This document shows positions 38,806 to 47,683 of a DNA stretch of 64,000 nt, piece after piece. The stretch lies in contig KV454015.1 in assembly GCA_001661245.1 (NCBI GenBank), positions 988,145-1,052,144 of the forward strand, written 5' to 3'. The notes beneath the pieces are model-generated. The model saw only the letters and a program-made list of their open reading frames with translations. It was not told the origin of the DNA and made no database searches. Source of the DNA: Pachysolen tannophilus NRRL Y-2460 (taxonomy: Eukaryota; Ascomycota; Pichiomycetes; Alaninales; Pachysolenaceae). A program made the translations under genes and the position numbers. Numbering within the stretch: the first letter of the stretch is position 1; each line of letters starts with the position of its first letter.

Positions 38806-41800
38806 ATGTCGACTATTAACAATGGCCATCGGAAGCCAAAGAGAAACATTACGTATATTTTGGGGCCTACTCAACTTCATAAAGGACATTTTTTAGGCGT
38901 TATTTCGTTACAATTTAATGAAGCTACAAATACTTTATATTCTGGAGGAAGAGATGGTGTTGTTTCTACTTGGAATTCACACGAAGATTTTGATCAAAAT
39001 ATTCTCGGCTCTGGAAGCAAAGAAGATGATTATTCCAATTTGAATGATTTTAATACAATAAATGAATATGTAAAATCTAATTATGATAATGAAAACGAAT
39101 TGTTATTTTTGGAAAAACAAATACGGAAAGGTTTAAATTTTTATCAACCAAGATTTGGAAATTATTCTATAGATAAAAATGTTCAATTACATTCGGATTG
39201 GATTAATGATATCAAATTGTTGAATGATAATAAGTCTTTAGTTTCTTGTTCTTCCGATCTATCTATTAAGCTTTGGGATTCCACTTCAACAAATGAGATT
39301 TCAACAATAGGCCACCATACAGATTATGTTAAATGTCTCGCTTATAACAGAATGAACCCACATCAGATAATTTCTGGAGGTTTAGATAAGACAATAAACT
39401 TGTGGGATTTAAATGAAAAAAAATCGATTTATACTTTAACAGATCCTAACAATGAAAGAGGTTCCATTTATGCATTATCTTCTATAAATTCAATGATTGC
39501 TTCTGGAGGACCAGAACAAAAGATTAAAGTATTTGATACCAGATTAGGTGGTCAGAAACCAATAAAGACTTTATTGGGTCATCAGGGCAATATTAGAAGC
39601 GTAATTTTGAAAAATGATTATTTATTATCAGGTTCAGCAGATTCTACAATAAGATTATGGTGTCTTAGAACTAATAGATTATTAAGAACTTTTGATATGC
39701 ATGATTCTTCAATTTGGTGTCTTGAATGTCCAGAAAATGAAAATAATAATAGTGATATGTTCAATGTTTTCTATTCTGGTGATAAAAATGGATTAATAAT
39801 CAAAACTGATTTGAAAAATACAAATTATGGATCCAATACAGCTGATGATTCCATGATAACGAGCAAATTAAACGATAATTTAGGAATTTCGACTATTATA
39901 GCATCTGATGAACTTTCTGCGAACGATAACGACCCAAGGGTTTCGAAAAACACTACATCAGCACCATCTAATGGTGTTTTATCATTAGCCTTCGGAGATA
40001 ATTCGATATGGTCATCTTCTGCAGCTATAACATCATCAGCTACCATAAATACAAATAACTCATTTATTAGAAGGTGGGGTGTTCCAAACTCAAACAAGTT
40101 GTTAGCATATCAGTCGATTAAATTACTGAAAAATATCAGTCTCTTAAACCAGGATACTAATGATAATACCAATTCAGTTGCATCATCTTTGAATGAAAAC
40201 CAAGTATCGGCAAGTGGAGTTTCATTGAAAACAAATAATCTTCAGCATGATGATTTATATGATTTGATATCACACTTATCAAATGATACTTCTAATTACG
40301 ACTTAAGTACTCAATTGGATGATCTGTTATCTGCTAGAGGAAATAGCCCAAATACGATCCAAAATACACAAATTGATGAAACAGTTGATAATGATGATTT
40401 TGAAATGTTTTCATCTCCATTTCTTTCAACTTCTGGTGGTCCTTGTTTGGAATTTATTAGTGCTGTTCCACTTTACGATGATGATGATAATCAAGCGGAA
40501 CCAACTGATGAGGAAGATTTTAAAATTGAAATTGTACATGATTTGACACAACCCAACAGAATCAAATCGATTCCTATAAATGACCATCCACTTCAAATTA
40601 TTAATGGACAAAATGGTTTAATAAAACATAGACTCTTAAATAATAGAAGAATTGTTGTTACTATGGATACCGCAGGTACAATTCAACTTTGGGACTTGAT
40701 CAAATGTTGTGTTTCGGAAACAATTGATATGGAAGATTTAATCACGAACAATATAAATGATGAAAAGTTGGAATTACAATTTGATGAGGTTATTAATAAT
40801 TACCAAACCAACGAAACTTTACCTATGTGGTGCAAGGTAGAAACGAAACTGGGTAAATTATTCATTACTATGGATGAAAGTACTTTTAGTAATACTGAAA
40901 TTTATCTTGATCAATTTTTAAAATTCTTTCCTGAATTAGAAACTGAATACAAGTCAAAGACAGCTGATGATGCTGCTTTTGAGATATTAAAGGAAAGTAC
41001 CAGGGTAAATCTTGGTAGATTAGTTTTAAAGAATTTGCTAAGTAAATTCATTAAATTAGAAGTAATAGATGATGAAATATATAGAGAGAAGAAAATTACA
41101 GAATTAGGTGGAGTTCCTGGTAAGCTGTTGTTATCAAAGTTGGCATCAAGTACAAATATACATTCTGTGGTAGGTTCGACCACCACAGGTTCGACCACCC
41201 CATCGGCTGCAAATAGTAAGCAGGCAGTTGAAGAACCCAAGAAAGAACTGGGCTCTCTTCTGAACACTACTTCAATGGAACATCAAAAACCAGCAAGACC
41301 ATCACCTATTGGTAAAAAATCTTCTGAAGAGTTGCTTGCGGGCTCATCATCGTCTTTAACAACAAAGAAAAAATTCAAACTTTTTGGTAGAAAATCTTCA
41401 TTGTCAACATCTGTTACTTCTTCAGCAGGTAAGAATTCACTGATGACTAGACCTACAGCTAATAGTGGTGGCAGCGGAACTAGTGTCAGCGGTGGAAGTG
41501 GTGGCAGTGATGACTCTACAGGAAAGAATGGTATTCACTCTAATAATGGTAATATTGGTTTAAGCATTGAAGACTCTACTGCTGCTGTTATTCAAAGTTT
41601 GAGACAAAAATATAATACGTACCCTGCAACAAAATTACAAGAAACAGAATTGAAAATTGATAATTTAGAATCTCCTTTTATTAATCTTAAAAATGAAAAA
41701 GATATTTTAATAATAGTCAACGAGATTCAAAGCGATGGTGGTAAAATTGAATTATTCCACAATAAGATATTTGAATATTTATCTAAAGAAGATAAAGATA

Positions 41801-42210
41801 ATACATCTTTAAGATTTTTTGAAAAAATATTACCTAAATGGATAGGTGAAGCGGTATTGTTGAATAAATATCCTGAAATACAATATAATAAGATCAATTT
41901 TGTTATTGATCAATATAAAAATGAAAATCCATCTACACCTCAAGTACCAGAAATGCCACCTATTACGAAGACTAGTAATAGGTTAAACGCAGCAAGTGTC
42001 TTGAGAATAAAAAAAATATTAAATTTTATCATTGATAGATTTGATTATAAACCACCAGAAGCCAATGAGACTGGATTCAAGCCAGAAGAATTTATTGAAC
42101 TCCTATGTCAAGATCAGGTCTTACCCTTAGACATGACTCTAGGAACTGTAAAGGCCAGAATATGGAAAAAGAATAGCGACGTTGTTTTGTACTATAGACG
42201 AAAAGTTTAA
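38806..42210 (+). CDS. DUF1: WD-repeat deubiquitinase cofactor Duf1 (WDR48/UAF1)
   Basis: The protein is 1134 aa (S. cerevisiae Duf1 1116 aa). N-terminal WD40 propeller repeats are visible: HKGHFLGVISLQF...GGRDGVVSTWN, HSDWINDIKLL...CSSDLSIKLWD, HTDYVKCLAYN...GGLDKTINLWD, HQGNIRSVIL...GSADSTIRLWC and HDSSIWCLEC. A later TMDTAGTIQLWDL unit and the C-terminal DUF3337 SUMO-like region (about 900-1134, ending LGTVKARIWKKNSDVVLYYRRKV) complete the WDR48 plan. Ser/Gly-rich linkers lie at about 780-930. Family knowledge: binds ubiquitin and activates Ubp9/Ubp13-type (human USP1/12/46) proteases. In S. cerevisiae DUF1 and MHF1 are close neighbours; here MHF1 is three genes away. Confidence 0.93.
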   Translation: MSTINNGHRKPKRNITYILGPTQLHKGHFLGVISLQFNEATNTLYSGGRDGVVSTWNSHEDFDQNILGSGSKEDDYSNLNDFNTINEYVKSNYDNENELLFLEKQIRKGLNFYQPRFGNYSIDKNVQLHSDWINDIKLLNDNKSLVSCSSDLSIKLWDSTSTNEISTIGHHTDYVKCLAYNRMNPHQIISGGLDKTINLWDLNEKKSIYTLTDPNNERGSIYALSSINSMIASGGPEQKIKVFDTRLGGQKPIKTLLGHQGNIRSVILKNDYLLSGSADSTIRLWCLRTNRLLRTFDMHDSSIWCLECPENENNNSDMFNVFYSGDKNGLIIKTDLKNTNYGSNTADDSMITSKLNDNLGISTIIASDELSANDNDPRVSKNTTSAPSNGVLSLAFGDNSIWSSSAAITSSATINTNNSFIRRWGVPNSNKLLAYQSIKLLKNISLLNQDTNDNTNSVASSLNENQVSASGVSLKTNNLQHDDLYDLISHLSNDTSNYDLSTQLDDLLSARGNSPNTIQNTQIDETVDNDDFEMFSSPFLSTSGGPCLEFISAVPLYDDDDNQAEPTDEEDFKIEIVHDLTQPNRIKSIPINDHPLQIINGQNGLIKHRLLNNRRIVVTMDTAGTIQLWDLIKCCVSETIDMEDLITNNINDEKLELQFDEVINNYQTNETLPMWCKVETKLGKLFITMDESTFSNTEIYLDQFLKFFPELETEYKSKTADDAAFEILKESTRVNLGRLVLKNLLSKFIKLEVIDDEIYREKKITELGGVPGKLLLSKLASSTNIHSVVGSTTTGSTTPSAANSKQAVEEPKKELGSLLNTTSMEHQKPARPSPIGKKSSEELLAGSSSSLTTKKKFKLFGRKSSLSTSVTSSAGKNSLMTRPTANSGGSGTSVSGGSGGSDDSTGKNGIHSNNGNIGLSIEDSTAAVIQSLRQKYNTYPATKLQETELKIDNLESPFINLKNEKDILIIVNEIQSDGGKIELFHNKIFEYLSKEDKDNTSLRFFEKILPKWIGEAVLLNKYPEIQYNKINFVIDQYKNENPSTPQVPEMPPITKTSNRLNAASVLRIKKILNFIIDRFDYKPPEANETGFKPEEFIELLCQDQVLPLDMTLGTVKARIWKKNSDVVLYYRRKV

Positions 42211-42275
42211 AAGAAAAGTTTTTGGGGTTGGAATTTTTTTTAATTTTTATTTTTTTTTAAAGCAAAAGTATATGG

Positions 42276-42331
<56 letters not shown>

Positions 42332-42633
42332 NNNNNNNNNNNNNNNNNNNNNNNNNNNNNNNNNNNNNNNNNNNNNNNNNNNNNNNNNNNNNNNNNNNNN
42401 NNNNNNNNNNNNNNNNNNNNNNNNNNNNNNNNNNNNNNNNNNNNNNNNNNNNNNNNNNNNNNNNNNNNNNNNNNNNNNNNNNNNNNNNNNNNNNNNNNNN
42501 NNNNNNNNNNNNNNNNNNNNNNNNNNNNNNNNNNNNNNNNNNNNNNNNNNNNNNNNNNNNNNNNNNNNNNNNNNNNNNNNNNNNNNNNNNNNNNNNNNNN
42601 NNNNNNNNNNNNNNNNNNNNNNNNNNNNNNNNN
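42332..42633. other. Assembly gap (302 N) within a poly(T) tract
   Basis: N run from 42332 to 42633, flanked by T-homopolymers (about 42279-42331 and 42634-42657). The gap is most likely a homopolymer-driven break. The interval 42211-43068 otherwise holds the DUF1 3' end and RPB5 promoter. Confidence 0.97.
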
Positions 42634-42956
42634 TTTTTTTTTTTTTTTTTTTTTTTTGATTTTTTTTTCTTATATCATCTTATATCTTCACTATTATTAT
42701 CTTAGTTTATGATTTTACCATCATTCCAGCTATTATTATCAACATTTCTTACAGGTTTATCTCTCTTTTATATCGTTTTTATTATAGGAACATTTGACCA
42801 AAATAAATTAGATCGTGTATCACGTATCAAAAATGTAATTGAAAAAAAAAAATTGAAAATTGAAAATTTTACGGAAAAAAAACTATGATTCTATCTTTTA
42901 TAATAAGAACGACAACGATTAGATTGGCAGTAGGTGACGATATTTAGTAGTTAGTT

Positions 42957-42962
42957 CTCATC
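42957..42962 (-). promoter_or_regulatory. PAC-like box upstream of RPB5
   Basis: CTCATC, the reverse of the PAC core GATGAG, sits 107 bp upstream of the RPB5 ATG. An RRPE-like TGAAAATTTT is about 100 bp further up (near 42857). PAC was first named for RNA polymerase A and C subunit promoters, and Rpb5 is shared by all three polymerases. Confidence 0.5.
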
Positions 42963-43068
42963 AGCAGATAGGGATAGCTTAACTTTGGTACATAAAGGTA
43001 TATCACTAGTTAGTTTTTTTTTATCATCTTTTTTTTGTTTTTGTTGTGGGGGAAAGTTAGAACTCAAG

Positions 43069-43713
43069 ATGGAAGATACAGATAGAACAGTCTCCAAGTT
43101 ATGGAGAGCTTATAAAACGGTTAAAGAGATGGTTAAAGATAGAGGTTATTTTATTACTCAAGAAGAAATAGATATTTCGTTGGAAGAGTTTAGATCCAAT
43201 ATTTGTGATAGTATGGGTATTCCTCAAAGGAAGAAAATGTGTTTTCAAGCTCAACCAACTGCTGAAGCTTTAGAAAAATTTGAAGATTTAGGTGCTCTTT
43301 GGGTAGAATTTTGTGAAGAACCATCTGTAGGAGTTAAGACAATGAGAAATTTTATCTTACATATCAATGATAGGAATTTTACCACAGGGATATTTATTTA
43401 TCAATCTGGGATTACACCTTCTGCTAATAAGTTGATTCCAAGTATTGAAGGTGCTTCTATTGAAACATTTGAAGAAGGTAGTTTAGTCGTTAATATTACT
43501 CATCATGAATTAGTTCCAAAACATATTCGTCTTTCAAAAGAAGAAAAGAAAAGTTTGTTAGAAAGATATAGATTGAAAGAATCACAGTTACCAAGAATTC
43601 AAAAAGAAGACCCTGTGGCTCGTTATCTCGGCTTGAAACGTGGACAAGTTGTAAAAATCATTAGAAGATCAGAAACATCTGGTCGTTACGCAAGTTATAG
43701 AATTTGTTTATAA
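43069..43713 (+). CDS. RPB5: RNA polymerase I/II/III shared subunit Rpb5 (ABC27)
   Basis: The product is 214 aa from the ATG at 43069 (S. cerevisiae 215 aa). The upstream 28 codons of open frame begin at TTG and are hydrophobic noise. The N-terminal jaw domain is seen in [26 protein letters not shown] and [16 protein letters not shown]. The C-terminal domain, conserved to archaeal subunit H, reads [52 protein letters not shown] and [14 protein letters not shown]. It forms part of the lower jaw of the polymerases. It is convergent with RIB7, as in S. cerevisiae (YBR154C/YBR153W). Confidence 0.98.
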   Translation: MEDTDRTVSKLWRAYKTVKEMVKDRGYFITQEEIDISLEEFRSNICDSMGIPQRKKMCFQAQPTAEALEKFEDLGALWVEFCEEPSVGVKTMRNFILHINDRNFTTGIFIYQSGITPSANKLIPSIEGASIETFEEGSLVVNITHHELVPKHIRLSKEEKKSLLERYRLKESQLPRIQKEDPVARYLGLKRGQVVKIIRRSETSGRYASYRICL

Positions 43714-43840
43714 TTAAAACAGCTTTAAATTTATTTTTTTTCTTGTTTTTTGTTCTATTTTATTTTTTTTGTTAATTTTTTTTTTTTTTTATCATCAGTC
43801 TTCAACAAAAATTCAAATCAAATGTATTATAGTTTTCTTA

Positions 43841-44620
43841 TTAATTGTCAATTGTAGCAGCTATGACACTATCTTGGATACCATTCCACCATTTTACATT
43901 TTTCAAGTTAACTTTCCCATTTGGTGAAACTTCAACACCTTGGCTTCCCAAAAATACAGGACCAACTGTTATAATTAAAGAATCTACTATAACAGGTTTG
44001 AATGTTAATAATTTGTTAATTACTGTAGCTCCACCTTCAACCATTACTGAATTGATCTTTTCAGATCTTAAAAAATGCAAGATATCTAACCAAGAAATTT
44101 TACCATCATCTAAAGAAATTGGTAATTGAATAATTTTAACTTGTGTTTGTTGTACAAACTTTTCATGTTCAGATCCTAATTTCACATGGTCTCCAATTAT
44201 TATCCAGGCAGGTAAACCTTTGTTTTCCAAGTATAATTTATGTAATTTCGAATTTTGATAATCATTGAACCATTTGAAATTTGGATCCACCACTACTGGA
44301 CGTATACTATGAACATCATCACCCACTTGTGAAACATACCTGCAATTCAATCCAGGATCATCAGCAACCACCGTTTTCACACCAACTAATATAGCATCAT
44401 GCTTCGACCGGATATAATGTGTCATTGTCTTGGTTTCCAGATGTGATATAACCGTTTGAACACCAGAACTTAGTGAAATTCTTGAATCCAATGACTGCGC
44501 ATATGTTAAAGTGACAAATGGTCTTGAAAAATCACCATCTTTTTTCCACTGAGTCTCATGAGGAAGATATGAACAAAGAAATGGAACCAAAGTTTCCGGT
44601 AGTGGGATCAATTCAGACAT
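43841..44620 (-). CDS. RIB7: Riboflavin biosynthesis reductase Rib7
   Basis: The protein is 259 aa (S. cerevisiae 244 aa). It has the RibD C-terminal/DHFR-like reductase fold: RPFVTLTYAQSLDSRISLSSG, KTMTHYIRSKHDAILVGVKTVVADDPGLNCR, RPVVVDPNFKW, INSVMVEGGATVINKLL and LIITVGPVFLGSQGVEV. Family knowledge: NADPH-dependent reduction of 2,5-diamino-6-ribosylamino-pyrimidinone 5'-phosphate, the second step of fungal riboflavin synthesis, in the cytosol. It is divergent from MHF1 across 186 bp and convergent with RPB5. Confidence 0.95.
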   Translation of the reverse strand: MSELIPLPETLVPFLCSYLPHETQWKKDGDFSRPFVTLTYAQSLDSRISLSSGVQTVISHLETKTMTHYIRSKHDAILVGVKTVVADDPGLNCRYVSQVGDDVHSIRPVVVDPNFKWFNDYQNSKLHKLYLENKGLPAWIIIGDHVKLGSEHEKFVQQTQVKIIQLPISLDDGKISWLDILHFLRSEKINSVMVEGGATVINKLLTFKPVIVDSLIITVGPVFLGSQGVEVSPNGKVNLKNVKWWNGIQDSVIAATIDN

Positions 44621-44806
44621 ATTTCTCTTTTATAAATAATGTAATTGTATTATATACGCGTAATTGAGTGTGTGTGTTTTTTTTTTTCTAACATTTTAAT
44701 GCATTTTTTTTGTTTTGGAATTTTTATTTTTTAATTCTTTTACAATTTGATTCAGTTAAATCTTTCAATTTCATATTGGCGGAAGATCGAGGAGTAGAAG
44801 AAAACT

Positions 44807-45652
44807 ATGAAGCTGCTAACTAAAGAAGAAAGAGAAACAGCTAGTGTATGTATTATTTTTTTAATGTTTTAGAGTTGTTATTTGTTATTTGGAGAAAGGT
44901 GATTAGAGGAGAAATTGAAAATGTTATTATTTACTAACAATTGAATTAAATTTTGATATTTGATACGAGTAGCATCTCAAGGCGAATATTTGGTTAACGG
45001 TATCTCAAATTTTAGAACAAGAAACTAAGAATTTGAATAATGAAGCAAATAAGGGTAATGATATAACAGCGACTCCTAGGTTTACTGCTGCATTAGTAGA
45101 ATTGGTATATAATCAGTGTTGTAAGTTATTTCCTTTTTGTTCTTTGATGTCAAGAAATCAAATCTTGAAATACTAACGGTGTTAACAGTATCATTAGGAG
45201 AAGATTTGGAAGCATTCTCGAGGTAAGTGGAAACTAAAACTATCACAAAGATCCATATCTATATGTATTTCATTTTTTTATAAAACTAACTAAAAATTGT
45301 GTTTAATAGACATGCAAAGAAAAAGACAATTCAACCTGAGGATTTGTTCATGGTTACAAGAAGAAATGATGTTTTAACAACAGTGCTACAAGACTATGCA
45401 ATAGAATTGGATCAACGAGCAATAGAAGAATCTAAGGACCAAAGAACCAAAGGAAATGAAACAAGGAAATTGAAAAAAATGAAAAAGATAAATCACAATG
45501 GCGGACAGAGTTCCGATACAAGTATAGTGATAGACGATGAAGATGACAAAATGAAAGATCAAGAACCAACTCCAGATCCCGAAAACGACATCGAAAACGA
45601 GATTGAAGATGAAATCGATGATGACTTTGATGATGAAGAGTTGTTCAAATAA
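44807..45652 (+). CDS. MHF1: Histone-fold protein Mhf1 (CENP-S), four exons
   Basis: Exons are 44807-44845, 44973-45120, 45189-45222 and 45310-45652. Introns have donors GTATGT, GTAAGT and GTAAGT; branch points TACTAAC (44932), TACTAAC (45171) and AACTAAC (near 45284); all end in AG. The joined product is 187 aa: MKLLTKEERETAS, HLKANIWLTVSQILEQET, RFTAALVELVYNQCLSLGEDLEAFSRHAKKK, then TIQPEDLFMVTRRNDVL. This is the CENP-S histone fold. Residues past about 115 form a charged, acidic tail ending DDDFDDEELFK; S. cerevisiae Mhf1 is only 90 aa. Family knowledge: with Mhf2/CENP-X it forms a tetramer that binds branched DNA, supports Fanconi-type Mph1 helicase and the kinetochore. Confidence 0.92.
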
Positions 45653-45899
45653 TTGTTCAGCTTCCCTATTAAATAATAAACTGTATGGTCGTGTGTGTAT
45701 TTACCCAATTCCATTTTAGGAAATTTTTAATTTTTTTTTTTAATTTTTTTCCAAATTTTCAAAATTTTTCAAATTTCGACGTTTCGTAACTTTTTAACAG
45801 TATTTAGATATTAACGGTACCAAAGAATAGTTCTGTAGTTTTTGATTGAATGTTGTTTTGAAGGATATCAGAAGGTCTAATAAAAGAAAGAAAGGAAAA

Positions 45900-46820
45900 A
45901 TGTTTTTCAAGACAATAGTGAGCAAAAGTAAAACTGAGATAACATCCTTAACTTCATTAGGGTTTAGAAGAGGAATATTTTATTCCTCAAGTTTATTTCA
46001 ACAAAATTCAAAGACAGCTCTTATTCCAGCATTTACAGATATTATTAATAGGCCATCGAACTCGCAGCATAATTTAATACCAGAGTATGAACAGGTGAGA
46101 GTTACACCAACTTCGCCAACTTTTTTTGCATCTAATCCACCTCATGAATTGAATATGTTAAAGTTGAATGAAGTTTTGAATAAATATATTTCATTTCCAT
46201 ATGATGCATCCCAAAATAAATCAGGGTCTTGGATCTCAATGAAGGAATACGCCATGATTGGTGGTGGTTCCAGATTGAAAATTGTTCATCATCAAGAATT
46301 GGTCAGTTTGTTGAATAGAATTGCAGCTATAGATCCACAATTACAAAATGATGAAATTACAAATGCTTTACAACCTTTTAAAAAACAAGATAATTCAACT
46401 TCAAGTACTTTGATTAGGAAGCAGTTGGATGAATTTGGACGTGCTGTATGTGTAGGAAGAAGAAAGGCATCAAGTGCAAAAGTTTATTTGGTAAAAGGTT
46501 CTGGTGAATTTTTGGTTAACAATAAATCATTAAATGAAGTTTTCCCTAGTTTAGCAGATAGATTGAAAATATTATTCCCTTTGAAAGTTGTTGATGCTGA
46601 AGGAAGTTACAATGTCTTTGCCAAGGTAAGAGGTGGTGGAACTACAGGTCAGGCTGGCGCTATTGTATCTGCTATTGCTCAAGGTTTGATAATACATAAT
46701 CCTTTACTTAAGGCAAGATTGTACAAGGCCGGTTGTATGACAAAAGACCATAGAGTTGTAGAAAGAAAGAAGGCTGGTAAGAGAAAGGCTAGAAAATCAC
46801 CAACTTGGGTCAAACGTTAA
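45900..46820 (+). CDS. MRPS9: Mitochondrial ribosomal protein uS9m (Mrps9)
   Basis: The product is 306 aa from the ATG at 45900 (S. cerevisiae 278 aa); the frame upstream starts at TTG. The first 40 residues are basic and Ser/Phe-rich (MFFKTIVSKSKTEITS...FRRGIFYSSS), a mitochondrial presequence. The C-terminal uS9 domain is clear: GRAVCVGRRKASSAKVYLVKGSGEFLVNNKSL, VFAKVRGGGTTGQAGAIVSAIAQGL and DHRVVERKKAGKRKARKSPTWVKR, with the basic tail that reaches the P site. A 3-codon upstream ORF (ATG at 45849) lies in the probable leader. Confidence 0.96.
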   Translation: MFFKTIVSKSKTEITSLTSLGFRRGIFYSSSLFQQNSKTALIPAFTDIINRPSNSQHNLIPEYEQVRVTPTSPTFFASNPPHELNMLKLNEVLNKYISFPYDASQNKSGSWISMKEYAMIGGGSRLKIVHHQELVSLLNRIAAIDPQLQNDEITNALQPFKKQDNSTSSTLIRKQLDEFGRAVCVGRRKASSAKVYLVKGSGEFLVNNKSLNEVFPSLADRLKILFPLKVVDAEGSYNVFAKVRGGGTTGQAGAIVSAIAQGLIIHNPLLKARLYKAGCMTKDHRVVERKKAGKRKARKSPTWVKR

Positions 46821-47021
46821 TATGTCTGTCTCTATGTAAACACACATATATATATATATATAAATATTACTGGCCTATATAATAACTTGTAAATACATAT
46901 ATTATCATACAAAAATAATGTTTTTTTTTTTCCTCTTTGAAGTGCATAGTAATTATTAGTTTGAAACTTTTTAATCTCTATTTTCCAAAAAAAAACAACT
47001 GATTTATTTGAACAAATAGCT

Positions 47022-47602
47022 ATGACTTGTCGAAGCAACAAGTGGGTTCAGAACTTGATATGCAAAAGATGTTTTAGTGTCCAATCAGGTTTATTCAATA
47101 ATAACTCTCAAGGGTTGAAGAATAATTTGCGCAAAAGAAGAATATTAAATGAACCCGTATTGTCTTTAGATGAAGTAAGTAAATCATTGAAATTGTTCCT
47201 GGTGTTTTCTCTAAATTGTATTTTCATATTATAATAATGGCAGCTAACAAGTTTTTTTTTTATTGTTTAACATTAGTTCATCTTGAGAAATCAAATAAAG
47301 ACGTTGTATAGAAGGATAATAAGATCATGTAAGCGTATGTAATTTTCACATTTTGAAATGTTATGAGAACTAATATACTGATTAATAATTTTCTAGTAAT
47401 TGGTGACAAATCAACAAGTTTGGAGCTAATGACATATACAAAAGAAGAATTTAGAATTCATGATAGTGTTAAAGATCATGATCTTCGAAAATACTTGTTA
47501 TCAAAAGGTTTGAAATCATATAGAGATTTTATGAAGAATTTAGTTGGATTAAATCCAGAATTTTCCAAAATTTTAGTAAAGGAAGATGAATTCAAAATAT
47601 AA
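47022..47602 (+). CDS. LYR-motif mitochondrial protein, LYRM2-like, three exons
   Basis: Exons are 47022-47174, 47277-47328 (or to 47334) and 47397-47602. Intron 1 has donor GTAAGT and branch GCTAAC (47243-47248). Exon 1 encodes a basic presequence-like start (MTCRSNKWVQNLICKRCFS). The join gives LDEFILRNQIKTLYRRIIRS, a Complex1_LYR core like human LYRM2. Exon 3 continues with IGDKSTSLELMTYTKEEFR. Intron 2 has two in-frame donors 6 nt apart, GTAAGC (47329) and GTATGT (47335), so the protein is 136 or 138 aa (RSLIGD or RSCKLIGD). Family knowledge: LYR proteins bind mitochondrial acyl carrier protein and help Fe-S or respiratory assembly. The specific role here is unknown. Confidence 0.8.
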
Positions 47603-47683
47603 AAGATAGAATGAAATGCGTTCACTTCAATTTATTTATTCAATAACTTATTTATTTATTTATTTACATATTAAGAAAAATTG

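Noticed and set aside
42182-42712. Frame through the second assembly gap
   Set aside because: Consists of poly-Phe and N-derived residues.
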